A stretch of 64,000 nucleotides of DNA from JAJEAD01 sp965221555 (lineage in GTDB: Bacteria; Pseudomonadota; Gammaproteobacteria; HK1). The stretch is taken from positions 1,550,001 to 1,614,000 of the forward strand of contig OZ244895.1 of the NCBI GenBank assembly GCA_965221555.1, in the 5' to 3' direction. Below the pieces are notes generated by a model. It did not search any database and had not been told where the DNA came from. It saw only the letters and a list, made by a program, of their open reading frames with translations. The position numbers and the translations under genes were made by a program. Below are positions 53,037-61,416 of the stretch, piece by piece; within the stretch, counting starts at the first letter, position 1, and every line of letters begins with the position of its first letter.

Positions 53037-53885
53037 ATGGCGAAGAGGAGGGGGCTCGGACGCGGGCTGGATGCGCTGTTGAGCGGCGCGGCCGCGGTGC
53101 ACTCCGCCGAGGGCGCCCGGGAACTTCGCGAGCTGCCGCTCGACCTGATACGCAGGAACCGCTTTCAGCCTCGGCGCCTGATGGACCCCGAGGCCCTGGA
53201 GGAGCTTGCGAAGTCGATCCGGGCCCGCGGGGTCGTGCAGCCGGTAGTGGTGCGCCCGGACACCGACGCGCCGTACTTCGAGCTCGTCGCGGGCGAGCGC
53301 CGCTGGCGCGCGGCGCAGATGGCGGAGCTCGAGGTCATTCCCGCCGTGGTCAAGGAACTCTCCGACGAGGCCGCGCTCGGCGTCGCGTTGATCGAGAACA
53401 TTCAGCGCCAGGATCTCAACCCGATCGAGGAAGCGCTCGCGATCAAGCGCCTCATCGACGACTTCGACCTCACCCACCAGGAGGCGGGTGATGCGGTCGG
53501 GCGTTCCCGGGCGGCGGTGAGCAACCTGCTGCGCCTGCTGGACCTGCGCGAAGACGTGCGCCGGCGGCTCGAGTCCGGGGAGCTCGAAATGGGCCACGCT
53601 CGCGCGCTCCTCTCGCTGCAGGGAGAGGCGCAGAGCCGGGCCGCGGCGGAGGTGGTGGCGCGCGGACTGAGCGCGCGCGATACCGAGGCGCTGGTACGGC
53701 GCTTGAATGCGCCGCCCAAGGAGCCGGTCCCGGCCGATCCCGACGTCCGCCGCCTCGAGAGCGACCTCTCGGAACGTCTCGGAGCGGCGGTCGCCATCCG
53801 TCACGGCGCCCGCGGCGCGGGCCGGCTGGTGATCCGCTACGGGAACCTCGACGAGCTCGACGGCATTCTGGCGCGCATCCGCTGA
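53037..53885 (+). CDS. parB: Chromosome partitioning protein ParB (Spo0J)
   Basis: 282 residues. KRRGLGRGLDALL is the ParA-stimulating N-terminal tail; IRRNRFQPRRLMDPEALEEL, FELVAGERRWRAAQMAELEV and VALIENIQRQDLNPIEEALA form the CTP-binding ParB core (GERRxRA); the HTH follows (LTHQEAGDAVGRSRAAVSNL). It loads on parS as a CTP-gated clamp. No good parS (TGTTNCACGTGAAACA-like) was spotted in the window by eye. Confidence 0.95.
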   Translation: MAKRRGLGRGLDALLSGAAAVHSAEGARELRELPLDLIRRNRFQPRRLMDPEALEELAKSIRARGVVQPVVVRPDTDAPYFELVAGERRWRAAQMAELEVIPAVVKELSDEAALGVALIENIQRQDLNPIEEALAIKRLIDDFDLTHQEAGDAVGRSRAAVSNLLRLLDLREDVRRRLESGELEMGHARALLSLQGEAQSRAAAEVVARGLSARDTEALVRRLNAPPKEPVPADPDVRRLESDLSERLGAAVAIRHGARGAGRLVIRYGNLDELDGILARIR

Positions 53886-54134
53886 ATCCGCCCGATCCCG
53901 CGCGCAGACGGCGACCACCCGGGAAGGTCTGTCCTGTCAGCGGGTCGACATGGGCGCCCGCCGCAACAGGCGAGGGTGTGCGGGCGCCGCCACCCTCGCC
54001 AGTCTCACCGCCGTTGACCGGAGCCGCGGGACACCGCCCGCGGGCCGGGGCAAGGTCCCTCTACCGCCGAACTCCAGCTCGCTTCGTGCCGCCTGCCGGC
54101 GAGAAACGCCTCCGACGGGAGTCGCGGATCTCGG

Positions 54135-54164
54135 TTGATCGGGGCGAAGCGGCGACCCTATACT
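54135..54164 (+). promoter_or_regulatory. Sigma-70-like promoter of the ATP synthase operon
   Basis: TTGATC (54135-54140), 18-bp spacer, TATACT (54159-54164), about 100 bp before the atpI ATG. It is the best sigma-70 match noticed in the window and lies in the 379-bp gap between parB and atpI, which otherwise shows no gene. Confidence 0.6.
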
Positions 54165-54264
54165 TGCGCGCCGGTTCGGGGGAGCCGCGCTCGGGTTGCA
54201 GCCGGGGGGCTCGCACCCCGTCAGTCGCCAACCGCCGGGAGCCCCGCTGCGATCGAGGCCGCCG

Positions 54265-54621
54265 ATGACAAGGCAGCTCACATTCTTCAAGCTCGGCATC
54301 ATGACGGTCGCGGTGGCGCTCGCCCTGCCCTTCGGCCCCGCGGTCGTCTCAGCGCTCGCGCTTGGCGCCGCCGTCGGGTTCGCCGCCAACCACTGCTTCG
54401 CGCGGCGCATGTTCGCGTTCGACGGGCGCAACGGTCGAGGCCTGCTCGCCTGTCTCTACCGGGCCGAGCTCGCGAAGCTCGTCGTGGTCGGGGTGCTGTT
54501 CGCGGCGGTGTTCGCGTTTGTCCCGGAGGTGCACGTGCCGGCTTTGCTGGCGGGATTCCTCGTGATGCATCTCGGCACCAGCTTCGCGGCGCTCGCGCTC
54601 GACTCTTCAAAGCACGGATGA
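54265..54621 (+). CDS. atpI: ATP synthase subunit I (AtpI)
   Basis: 118 residues with four hydrophobic segments (MTVAVALALPFGPAVVSALA, GAAVGFAANHCFARRMF, AELAKLVVVGVLFAAVFAFV, VPALLAGFLVMHLGTSFAAL). The size, topology and position directly before atpB fit the poorly conserved AtpI, which assists c-ring assembly. ATG 54265 has GAGG upstream. Confidence 0.85.
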   Translation: MTRQLTFFKLGIMTVAVALALPFGPAVVSALALGAAVGFAANHCFARRMFAFDGRNGRGLLACLYRAELAKLVVVGVLFAAVFAFVPEVHVPALLAGFLVMHLGTSFAALALDSSKHG

Positions 54622-54630
54622 CCCGGGACC

Positions 54631-55476
54631 ATGGCTGCCGGCGGCGAAGCGCTCACCACTACCGCTTACATCAAGCACCATCTCCAGAACCTCACTCTGG
54701 GGATTCATCCCGAGAATGGCCTGTCCATCGCCCACGGCGCCGAGGAGGCGCGGGAAATGGGCTTTCTCGCCATCCACCTCGACACCATGTTCTGGTCGGT
54801 GGCGCTCGGGGCCATGTTCCTGTACCTCTTTCACCGGGTGGCGGTGCGCGCGACGAGCGGGGTGCCGGGGGGATGGCAGAACTTCGTCGAGTGGACGGTG
54901 GAGTTCATCGACACCAATGTTCGCGGCACCTTTACCTCGAAGAACGATCTCGTCGCCCCGATCGCGCTCACCCTCTTCGTGTGGGTGCTGCTGCAGAACA
55001 CAATGGACCTGGTGCCGGTGGACTGGATTCCCGAGCTCGCCAAGCTCATGGGCATTCCCTACATGAAGGTGGTGCCGACCACCGATCCGAACGCGACTTT
55101 CGGCATGGCGCTTTCGGTGTTCGCCCTCATGCTCTACTACAGCGTGCGGATCAAGGGCATCGGCGGATTCTTCGGCGAGCTCGCCTTCCAGCCATTCCCG
55201 AAGTGGATGTTCCCGGTCAACCTGTTGCTCGAAGGTGTCAGCCTGATATCGAAGCCGGTCTCGCTCTCCCTGCGCCTCTTCGGCAATCTCTACGCGGGGG
55301 AGATGATCTTCATCCTGATCGCACTGCTCTACAGTGCGGGCTGGGTGCTGGCCGGTCTTGGCGGCGCCCTGCAATGGGCGTGGGCGGTGTTCCACGTCCT
55401 CATCGTGCTTCTGCAGGCCTTCATCTTCATGATTCTGACCATCGTTTATCTGGACATGGCGCATCAGCACCACTGA
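54631..55476 (+). CDS. atpB: ATP synthase F0 subunit a
   Basis: 281 residues, membrane protein. DTMFWSVALGAMFLYLFHRV, LTLFVWVLLQNTMDLVPVDW and LSLRLFGNLYAGEMIFILIA are typical; the arginine of SLRLFGN is the proton-channel residue. It forms the two half-channels with the c ring. It begins 9 bp after atpI. Confidence 0.96.
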   Translation: MAAGGEALTTTAYIKHHLQNLTLGIHPENGLSIAHGAEEAREMGFLAIHLDTMFWSVALGAMFLYLFHRVAVRATSGVPGGWQNFVEWTVEFIDTNVRGTFTSKNDLVAPIALTLFVWVLLQNTMDLVPVDWIPELAKLMGIPYMKVVPTTDPNATFGMALSVFALMLYYSVRIKGIGGFFGELAFQPFPKWMFPVNLLLEGVSLISKPVSLSLRLFGNLYAGEMIFILIALLYSAGWVLAGLGGALQWAWAVFHVLIVLLQAFIFMILTIVYLDMAHQHH

Positions 55477-55520
55477 ACGCCGGCCCGAATCCTCCCATCA
55501 TTCGGAAACAGGAGTAGCTC

Positions 55521-55751
55521 ATGGAAACGGCATTGTTGTACATCGCGGGCGCCCTGATGCTCGGGGTCGGCGCGGCGGGCGCGGCGGTGGGCATCGGCGT
55601 CCTCGGTGCGCGTTTCATCGAAGGCATCGCGCGTCAGCCCGAGATGCTCGGCATGCTGCGCACGCAGTTCTTCATCATCATGGGCCTGGTCGACGCGTTG
55701 CCCATCATCGCGATCGCCATCGGCCTGTACGTGCTGTTCGCGGTCGCCTGA
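55521..55751 (+). CDS. atpE: ATP synthase F0 subunit c
   Basis: 76 residues, two helices: LGVGAAGAAVGIGVLGARFI and FFIIMGLVDALPIIAIAIGL, joined by the polar loop ARQPEM. The acidic residue is aspartate in GLVDALP, and no sodium-site pattern (extra Q/S/T ligands) is evident, so proton coupling is likely. AGGAG precedes the ATG. Confidence 0.96.
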   Translation: METALLYIAGALMLGVGAAGAAVGIGVLGARFIEGIARQPEMLGMLRTQFFIIMGLVDALPIIAIAIGLYVLFAVA

Positions 55752-55795
55752 TCCGGTTCCGCCGGGATGCCCCACGAAATCACTCGAGCTCCGAC

Positions 55796-56266
55796 ATGAA
55801 CATCAACGCCACGCTTATCGGGCAGACCATTGCGTTCATCGTGTTCGTATGGTTCTGCCACCGGTACATCTGGCCGCATATCATGCAGGCCCTCGAGGAT
55901 CGACGCGTCCGCATCGCCGAGGGGCTTGCCGCGGCGGAACGGGGGCAGCAGGAACTCGCGAGTGCGGAAGAGCGGGCCAGGGCGGTCATCGACGAGGCGA
56001 AGGAGCAGGCCAAGGAGATACTGGTCCAGGCCCAGCATCGCGCGGACGAGATCGTCGAGGGTTCCAAGGGCGAGGCGCGCGCGGAAGGCGAAAAGCTGTT
56101 GAGCGCCGCCCAGTCCGAGATCGACCAGGAGAGGAACCAGGCCCGCGAGGAGCTGCGCGCCGAGGTCGTCGCGATCGCGCTTGCCGGCGCGGAGCAGGTC
56201 CTGATGCGCGAGGTCGACGCGAAGGTTCACAGCGAGACGCTCGGCAAGCTCGCGGCGCGGATCTGA
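55796..56266 (+). CDS. atpF: ATP synthase F0 subunit b
   Basis: 156 residues: one N-terminal membrane segment (IGQTIAFIVFVWFCHRYIWP) followed by a long charged helix forming the peripheral stalk dimer (EERARAVIDEAKEQAKEILV, and so on). Gammaproteobacterial b-type, not split b/b'. It starts 44 bp after atpE. Confidence 0.95.
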   Translation: MNINATLIGQTIAFIVFVWFCHRYIWPHIMQALEDRRVRIAEGLAAAERGQQELASAEERARAVIDEAKEQAKEILVQAQHRADEIVEGSKGEARAEGEKLLSAAQSEIDQERNQAREELRAEVVAIALAGAEQVLMREVDAKVHSETLGKLAARI

Positions 56267-56279
56267 AGAAGAAGCGGGC

Positions 56280-56813
56280 ATGGAAGAGAGGGGAATCGTT
56301 GCGAGGCCCTACGCGCTCGCCGCCTTCGAACAGGCGCGAGAGGACGGGGATGTCTCCGGGTGGGCCGGGATGCTCGAGACGCTGGAGGTGATTGCCGCCG
56401 ACCCCACCGTGAAGGGCCTCATCGCGAATCCCAAGGTGGACGCCGGCGCGGTCACCGCGCTCATCCTCGACGTCGCGGGGGATCGCCTCACCGAACACGG
56501 GCGCAACTTCCTGCGCTTCCTCGGGCAGAAGGGACGCCTTGAACTCGTTGCGGAGATCCGCGGGATCTTCGAGCGGGAACGCGAGGCGCTGGAAGGGCGC
56601 GGGCACGTCGAGGTGCGCTCCGCCTATCCGCTCACGCCGGAGGAGGAAACCCGAATCGGCGAGGCGATGTCGAAGCGCCTCGGGGTGAGCGTCTCGCTCG
56701 AGGTCGGCGTGGACCCCGATCTCATCGGTGGCGTGGTGCTTCGTGCCGGCGACCTCGTCATCGACGCATCGCTGCGCGGGCGCCTCGGCCAGCTGCGCCA
56801 GGCCCTGTCCTGA
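56280..56813 (+). CDS. atpH: ATP synthase F1 subunit delta
   Basis: 177 residues. IVARPYALAAFEQAREDGDV and FLRFLGQKGRLELVAEIRGI form the N-terminal bundle; GVSVSLEVGVDPDLIGGVVL and RAGDLVIDASLRGRLGQLRQ are the C-terminal signature. It joins F1 to the b stalk. Starts 13 bp after atpF. Confidence 0.95.
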   Translation: MEERGIVARPYALAAFEQAREDGDVSGWAGMLETLEVIAADPTVKGLIANPKVDAGAVTALILDVAGDRLTEHGRNFLRFLGQKGRLELVAEIRGIFEREREALEGRGHVEVRSAYPLTPEEETRIGEAMSKRLGVSVSLEVGVDPDLIGGVVLRAGDLVIDASLRGRLGQLRQALS

Positions 56814-56945
56814 CCGCGATGTTCCACCGAATCACGACTGCGCACGCATACCTGCCGGCATCTGCGCGCCCGCAGCTCTCGTGGGTCGGTAAAGCACCGC
56901 GGCCACTCGCATCCGGGCCGAATCCGCTTTGCAAGAGGGTAGTCA

Positions 56946-58487
56946 ATGAGCATTAGCGCAAGCGAAGTCAGCGATCTGATCAAACAGCGGATCCAGAACT
57001 TTGAAGTCGGGGTGGAAGCCCGTACCGAAGGCACCATCGTGACGCTCACCGATGGCATCGCCCGCATTCACGGGCTGAGCGAGGTGATGCAGGGCGAGAT
57101 GGTCGAGTTTCCCGGCAACACCTTCGGCCTGGCCCTGAACCTCGAGCGCGACTCCGTCGGCGCGGTGATCATGGGCGACTATACGCACATCTCCGAGGGC
57201 GATACGGTGAAGTGCACCGGTCGCATCCTGGAGGTCCCGGTGGGCCGCGGCCTGCTCGGGCGGGTGGTCAACTCGCTCGGGGAGCCCATCGACGGCAAGG
57301 GGCCGATCGAGGCGGATGGGTATTCGCCGATCGAGAAGGTCGCTCCCGGCGTCATCAGCCGGCAATCCGTCAGCCAGCCGCTACAGACGGGCCTCAAGGC
57401 GCTCGACTCCATGGTTCCCATCGGCCGCGGCCAGCGCGAGCTCATCATCGGAGACCGCCAGACCGGCAAGACCGCGGTGGCGATCGATACGATCATCAAC
57501 AGCCGTGACGCCGACCTGATCTGCATCTACGTCGCCATCGGCCAGAAGGCGTCCTCGATCGCGGGCGTGGTGCGCAAGCTGGAGGAGCACGGCGCGATGG
57601 GTCATACCATCGTGGTGGCCGCGAGCGCATCGGAGTCGGCGGCGCTCCAGTACATCGCGCCCTACGCCGGTTGCAGCATGGGCGAGTACTTCCGCGACAA
57701 CGGTGAGGATGCGCTCATCGTCTACGACGACCTCACCAAGCAGGCCTGGGCCTACCGCCAGGTTTCGCTCCTGCTGCGACGCCCGCCGGGGCGCGAGGCA
57801 TATCCCGGCGACGTGTTCTATCTCCACTCGCGCCTGCTCGAGCGTGCGGCGCGGATCAACTCCGAGCACGTCGAGGAGTTAACCGAAGGCCGGGTCAAGG
57901 GCCGGACGGGTTCGCTCACCGCGCTCCCCATCATCGAAACCCAGGCCGGGGACGTGTCCGCCTTCGTGCCCACCAACGTGATCTCGATCACCGACGGTCA
58001 GATCTTCCTGGAAAGCGATCTCTTCAACGCGAACGTGCGCCCCGCCATCAACGCGGGCCTGTCGGTGTCCCGGGTGGGCGGGGCCGCGCAGACCGGAATC
58101 ATCCGCAAGCTCGGGGGCGGCGTCCGCCTCGCTCTCGCGCAGTACCGGGAGCTTGCCGCGTTCGCCCAGTTCGCCTCCGATCTTGACGAGGCCACCCGCC
58201 GGCAGCTCGAGCGCGGCCAGCGGGTCATGGAAATCCTCAAGCAGAAACAGTACGCGCCGCTGTCCGTCGCCCAGCAGGCGGTGTCACTGTATGCGGTGGA
58301 TCGCGGCTACCTCGACGATGTCGAGCTCGATCAGGTGGCCGGCTTCGAGGCCGCCCTCCAGGACTACATGGCCTCGAAACACGCCGACTTCATGAACGAG
58401 ATCAACTCGAACCCCGTGTATGACGATGAAGTCGCTGCGCGGCTCGCCGCGGCCATCGACGACTTCAAGGCGAACCATGCCTGGTAG
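56946..58487 (+). CDS. atpA: ATP synthase F1 subunit alpha
   Basis: 513 residues. VGDRQTGKTAVAID-type Walker A (IIGDRQTGKTAVAIDTIINS), ALIVYDDLTKQAWAYRQVSL and PAINAGLSVSRVGGAAQTGI are diagnostic. It provides the non-catalytic nucleotide sites. The 132-bp gap after atpH is unusually wide and contains sequence weakly like the intergenic repeat (ATGTTCCACCGAATCACG… GGGTCGGTAAAGCACCGCGG). Confidence 0.97.
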   Translation: MSISASEVSDLIKQRIQNFEVGVEARTEGTIVTLTDGIARIHGLSEVMQGEMVEFPGNTFGLALNLERDSVGAVIMGDYTHISEGDTVKCTGRILEVPVGRGLLGRVVNSLGEPIDGKGPIEADGYSPIEKVAPGVISRQSVSQPLQTGLKALDSMVPIGRGQRELIIGDRQTGKTAVAIDTIINSRDADLICIYVAIGQKASSIAGVVRKLEEHGAMGHTIVVAASASESAALQYIAPYAGCSMGEYFRDNGEDALIVYDDLTKQAWAYRQVSLLLRRPPGREAYPGDVFYLHSRLLERAARINSEHVEELTEGRVKGRTGSLTALPIIETQAGDVSAFVPTNVISITDGQIFLESDLFNANVRPAINAGLSVSRVGGAAQTGIIRKLGGGVRLALAQYRELAAFAQFASDLDEATRRQLERGQRVMEILKQKQYAPLSVAQQAVSLYAVDRGYLDDVELDQVAGFEAALQDYMASKHADFMNEINSNPVYDDEVAARLAAAIDDFKANHAW

Positions 58488-58603
58488 GCGCGAAGCGGCG
58501 GTGCGCAACCGCCGCCCCTGCGCGGGCGCAGGCTCCGCGGGCATGCGAAGCTCCGTGGCGAGATGTTGCGGGCGGAGCCCTTTACCGGGCGGGTGAGGCG
58601 GAC

Positions 58604-59464
58604 ATGGCCGGCGCGAGAGACATCAAGAACAAGATCCGCAGCGTGCAGAACACGCAGAAGATCACGCGCGCGATGGAGATGGTGGCGGCGAGCAAGATGC
58701 GCAAGGCACAGGAGCGCATGGCGGCGGCGCGTCCCTACGCGGAGAAGATGAGGAACGTGATCGACCACGCCTCGGCCGCGAGCCTGGAGTACCGGCATCC
58801 CTTCCTGGTCGAGCGGGAGATGAAACGGGTCGGGGTCATCGTGGTCTCTTCCGATCGCGGTCTGTGCGGCGGGCTCAACAACAACCTGTTCCGAACCCTT
58901 ATCCGCCAGATGGACGAGTGGCGGGAGCAGGAGGTGGAGCAGGACTTCTGCATCATCGGCAACAAGGGCGCCGCCTTCTTCGCGCGCTTTGGCGTCAACC
59001 TGGTCGGCCAGGCCACTCACGTCGGCGACGCTCCCGGTGTGGAGACCCTCTTCGGGGTGATAAAGGTCATCCTCGATGCGTACACCTCCGGCCGAGTCGA
59101 CCGGGTGTTCATGGTGTACAACCAGTTCGTCAACTCGATGACCCAGCAGCCGATTATCGAGCGGCTCCTGCCCCGCGAGGCGTCGAAGGAGGAGGAGGTC
59201 GGCCACTACTGGGACTACATCTACGAGCCGGACTCCAAGGCGGTGCTCGACATCATGATGACGCGCTACATCGAGTCTCTGATCTACCAGGCGGTGGTCG
59301 AGAACGTCGCCTCCGAGCAGGCCGCGCGCATGGTCGCGATGAAGGCCGCTTCCGACAATGCGGGCTCGCTCATCGACGAGCTCGTGCTCGCCTACAACAA
59401 GGCCCGTCAGGCCTCGATCACCCAGGAGCTCTCTGAAATCGTGGGCGGCGCGGCGGCGCTTTGA
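58604..59464 (+). CDS. atpG: ATP synthase F1 subunit gamma
   Basis: 286 residues. AGARDIKNKIRSVQNTQKIT and RAMEMVAASKMRKAQERM form the N-terminal helix of the rotor shaft; VSSDRGLCGGLNNNLFRTLI and the C-terminal NAGSLIDELVLAYNKARQAS, ITQELSEIVGGAAAL are signatures. GAGG lies upstream of ATG 58604. Confidence 0.97.
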   Translation: MAGARDIKNKIRSVQNTQKITRAMEMVAASKMRKAQERMAAARPYAEKMRNVIDHASAASLEYRHPFLVEREMKRVGVIVVSSDRGLCGGLNNNLFRTLIRQMDEWREQEVEQDFCIIGNKGAAFFARFGVNLVGQATHVGDAPGVETLFGVIKVILDAYTSGRVDRVFMVYNQFVNSMTQQPIIERLLPREASKEEEVGHYWDYIYEPDSKAVLDIMMTRYIESLIYQAVVENVASEQAARMVAMKAASDNAGSLIDELVLAYNKARQASITQELSEIVGGAAAL

Positions 59465-59569
59465 GTCCATCGCGCTTCGCCCTGGTTCATCCGCGCACTA
59501 TCGCCTCGTTAATGGGTCGAGGGCGCGTCAATCCCGAAACTTGAGCAGGAAACCTCCGAGGAACGAGTC

Positions 59570-60949
59570 ATGAGCTCCGGAAACATTGTCGAAGTCATCG
59601 GTGCGGTGGTGGATGTGGAATTCCCCCGGCAGTCGGTGCCCAAGGTGCACGACGCGCTTCTCGTCGAGAACGGTCTGACGCTGGAAGTGCAGCAGCAGAT
59701 CGGCGATGGCGTGGTGCGCACCATCGCGATGGGCTCCACCGACGGGCTGAAGCGCGGCATCGGCGTCGACAATACCGGCGCGCCGGTCTCGGTGCCGGTG
59801 GGCCCGAAGACGCTCGGACGCATCATGGACGTTCTCGGCCGGCCGGTCGACGGCAAGGGCGAGGTGGAGACCGAGGAACGATGGCCGATCCACCGCCAGG
59901 CGCCGAGCTACGTCGACCAGGCGGCCTCGGTCGAGATCCTGGAGACCGGGATCAAGGTCATCGATCTCATCTGCCCCTTCAACAAGGGCGGCAAGATCGG
60001 CCTCTTCGGTGGCGCCGGGGTGGGCAAGACGGTGTGCCTGATGGAGCTCATCCGCAATATCGCCACCGAGCACGCCGGCTTCTCGGTGTTCGCCGGGGTC
60101 GGAGAGCGGACCCGCGAGGGCAACGACTTCTACCACGAGATGCGCGAATCGGAGGTGCTCGACAAGGTCGCGCTTGTCTACGGCCAGATGAACGAGCCCC
60201 CCGGCAACCGGCTGCGCGTGGGCTTGAGCGGTCTCACCATGGCCGAGTACTTCCGGGACGAGGGGCGCGATGTCCTCTTCTTCGTCGACAACATCTACCG
60301 CTACACCCTGGCCGGGGTGGAGTGCTCCGCGCTGCTCGGGCGCATGCCTTCCGCGGTCGGCTATCAGCCCACCCTGGCCGAGGAAATGGGGGTGCTGCAG
60401 GAACGCATTACCTCGACCCGGACCGGCTCGGTGACTTCCATTCAGGCCATCTACGTGCCCGCCGACGATCTGACCGATCCTTCTCCCGCCACCACCTTCG
60501 CGCATCTCGACGCGAGCCTGGTGCTGTCGCGCCAGATCGCCGAGCTCGGCATCTACCCCGCGGTGGACCCGCTCGATTCCAGCAGCCGCAACCTCGACCC
60601 CCTTGTCGTGGGGCAGGAGCACTACGATGTCGCCCGTCAGGTGCAGGGCGTACTGCAGCGCTACAAGGAGCTGCGCGACATCATCGCCATCCTCGGCATG
60701 GACGAGCTCTCCGAGGAGGACAAGCTCGTGGTGGCGAGAGCGCGCAAGATCCAGCGCTTCCTCTCCCAGCCCTTCTTCGTGGCGGAGGTGTTCACCGGCT
60801 CCGCCGGCAAGTACGTCTCGCTGCGCGACACCATCGCCGGCTTCAAGGCGATCGCGGAGGGCGAGTACGATGACGTGCCGGAACAGGCGTTCTACATGGT
60901 GGGCGGTATCGAAGAGGTCCGCGAACGGGCGAAAAGCGTCCTGGGCTGA
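59570..60949 (+). CDS. atpD: ATP synthase F1 subunit beta
   Basis: 459 residues, catalytic. Walker A GLFGGAGVGKTVCLMELIRN, VFAGVGERTREGNDFYHEM, DVLFFVDNIYRYTLAGVECS and LGRMPSAVGYQPTLAEEMGV are the standard signatures; LDSSSRNLDPLVVG follows. AGGA precedes ATG 59570. Confidence 0.97.
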   Translation: MSSGNIVEVIGAVVDVEFPRQSVPKVHDALLVENGLTLEVQQQIGDGVVRTIAMGSTDGLKRGIGVDNTGAPVSVPVGPKTLGRIMDVLGRPVDGKGEVETEERWPIHRQAPSYVDQAASVEILETGIKVIDLICPFNKGGKIGLFGGAGVGKTVCLMELIRNIATEHAGFSVFAGVGERTREGNDFYHEMRESEVLDKVALVYGQMNEPPGNRLRVGLSGLTMAEYFRDEGRDVLFFVDNIYRYTLAGVECSALLGRMPSAVGYQPTLAEEMGVLQERITSTRTGSVTSIQAIYVPADDLTDPSPATTFAHLDASLVLSRQIAELGIYPAVDPLDSSSRNLDPLVVGQEHYDVARQVQGVLQRYKELRDIIAILGMDELSEEDKLVVARARKIQRFLSQPFFVAEVFTGSAGKYVSLRDTIAGFKAIAEGEYDDVPEQAFYMVGGIEEVRERAKSVLG

Positions 60950-60990
60950 TCCGGGAAATCGGAAACAGGGAAACAGACTCGAGCGCAACC

Positions 60991-61404
60991 ATGGCCACGA
61001 TTCGTCTCGATGTGGTGAGTGCCGAGAAAGCGCTCTTCTCCGGGGAGTGCGAGATGGTGTTCGCTCCGGCCTCGATGGGAGAGGTGGGAATCGCCCCGCG
61101 CCACGCCCCGCTCCTGACCACTCTCAAGCCGGGAGAGGTTCGCGCCCGGCTCCCGGGCGGTGAGGAGGAATCCTTCTACGTCTCCGGCGGGATTCTCGAA
61201 GTCCAGCCCCATGTCGTGACCGTGCTCTCCGATACCGGCCAGCGTGCCGCCGATCTCGACGAGGCGGCGGCACTGGAAGCACAGGCCGCCGCCGAACGGG
61301 CTCTTGCCGACAAGCAGAGCGCGATCGACGAGGCGCGAGCCCGGTCGGAGCTGCTTCAGGCTGTGGCCCAACTGCGCGCCATCCGCCGCCAGCGCGGCAG
61401 ATAG
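60991..61404 (+). CDS. atpC: ATP synthase F1 subunit epsilon
   Basis: 137 residues. IRLDVVSAEKALFSGECEMV, GEVGIAPRHAPLLTTLKPGE and FYVSGGILEVQPHVVTVLSD make the beta-sandwich; EAAAERALADKQSAIDEARA is the C-terminal helical hairpin that can inhibit ATP hydrolysis. It follows atpD by 41 bp and precedes glmU by 12. Confidence 0.96.
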   Translation: MATIRLDVVSAEKALFSGECEMVFAPASMGEVGIAPRHAPLLTTLKPGEVRARLPGGEEESFYVSGGILEVQPHVVTVLSDTGQRAADLDEAAALEAQAAAERALADKQSAIDEARARSELLQAVAQLRAIRRQRGR

Positions 61405-61416
61405 TCCGGAACGGGG

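Noticed and set aside
53886..54264. parS site near parAB
   Set aside because: No sequence close to the TGTTNCACGTGAAACA-type palindrome was seen there or elsewhere.
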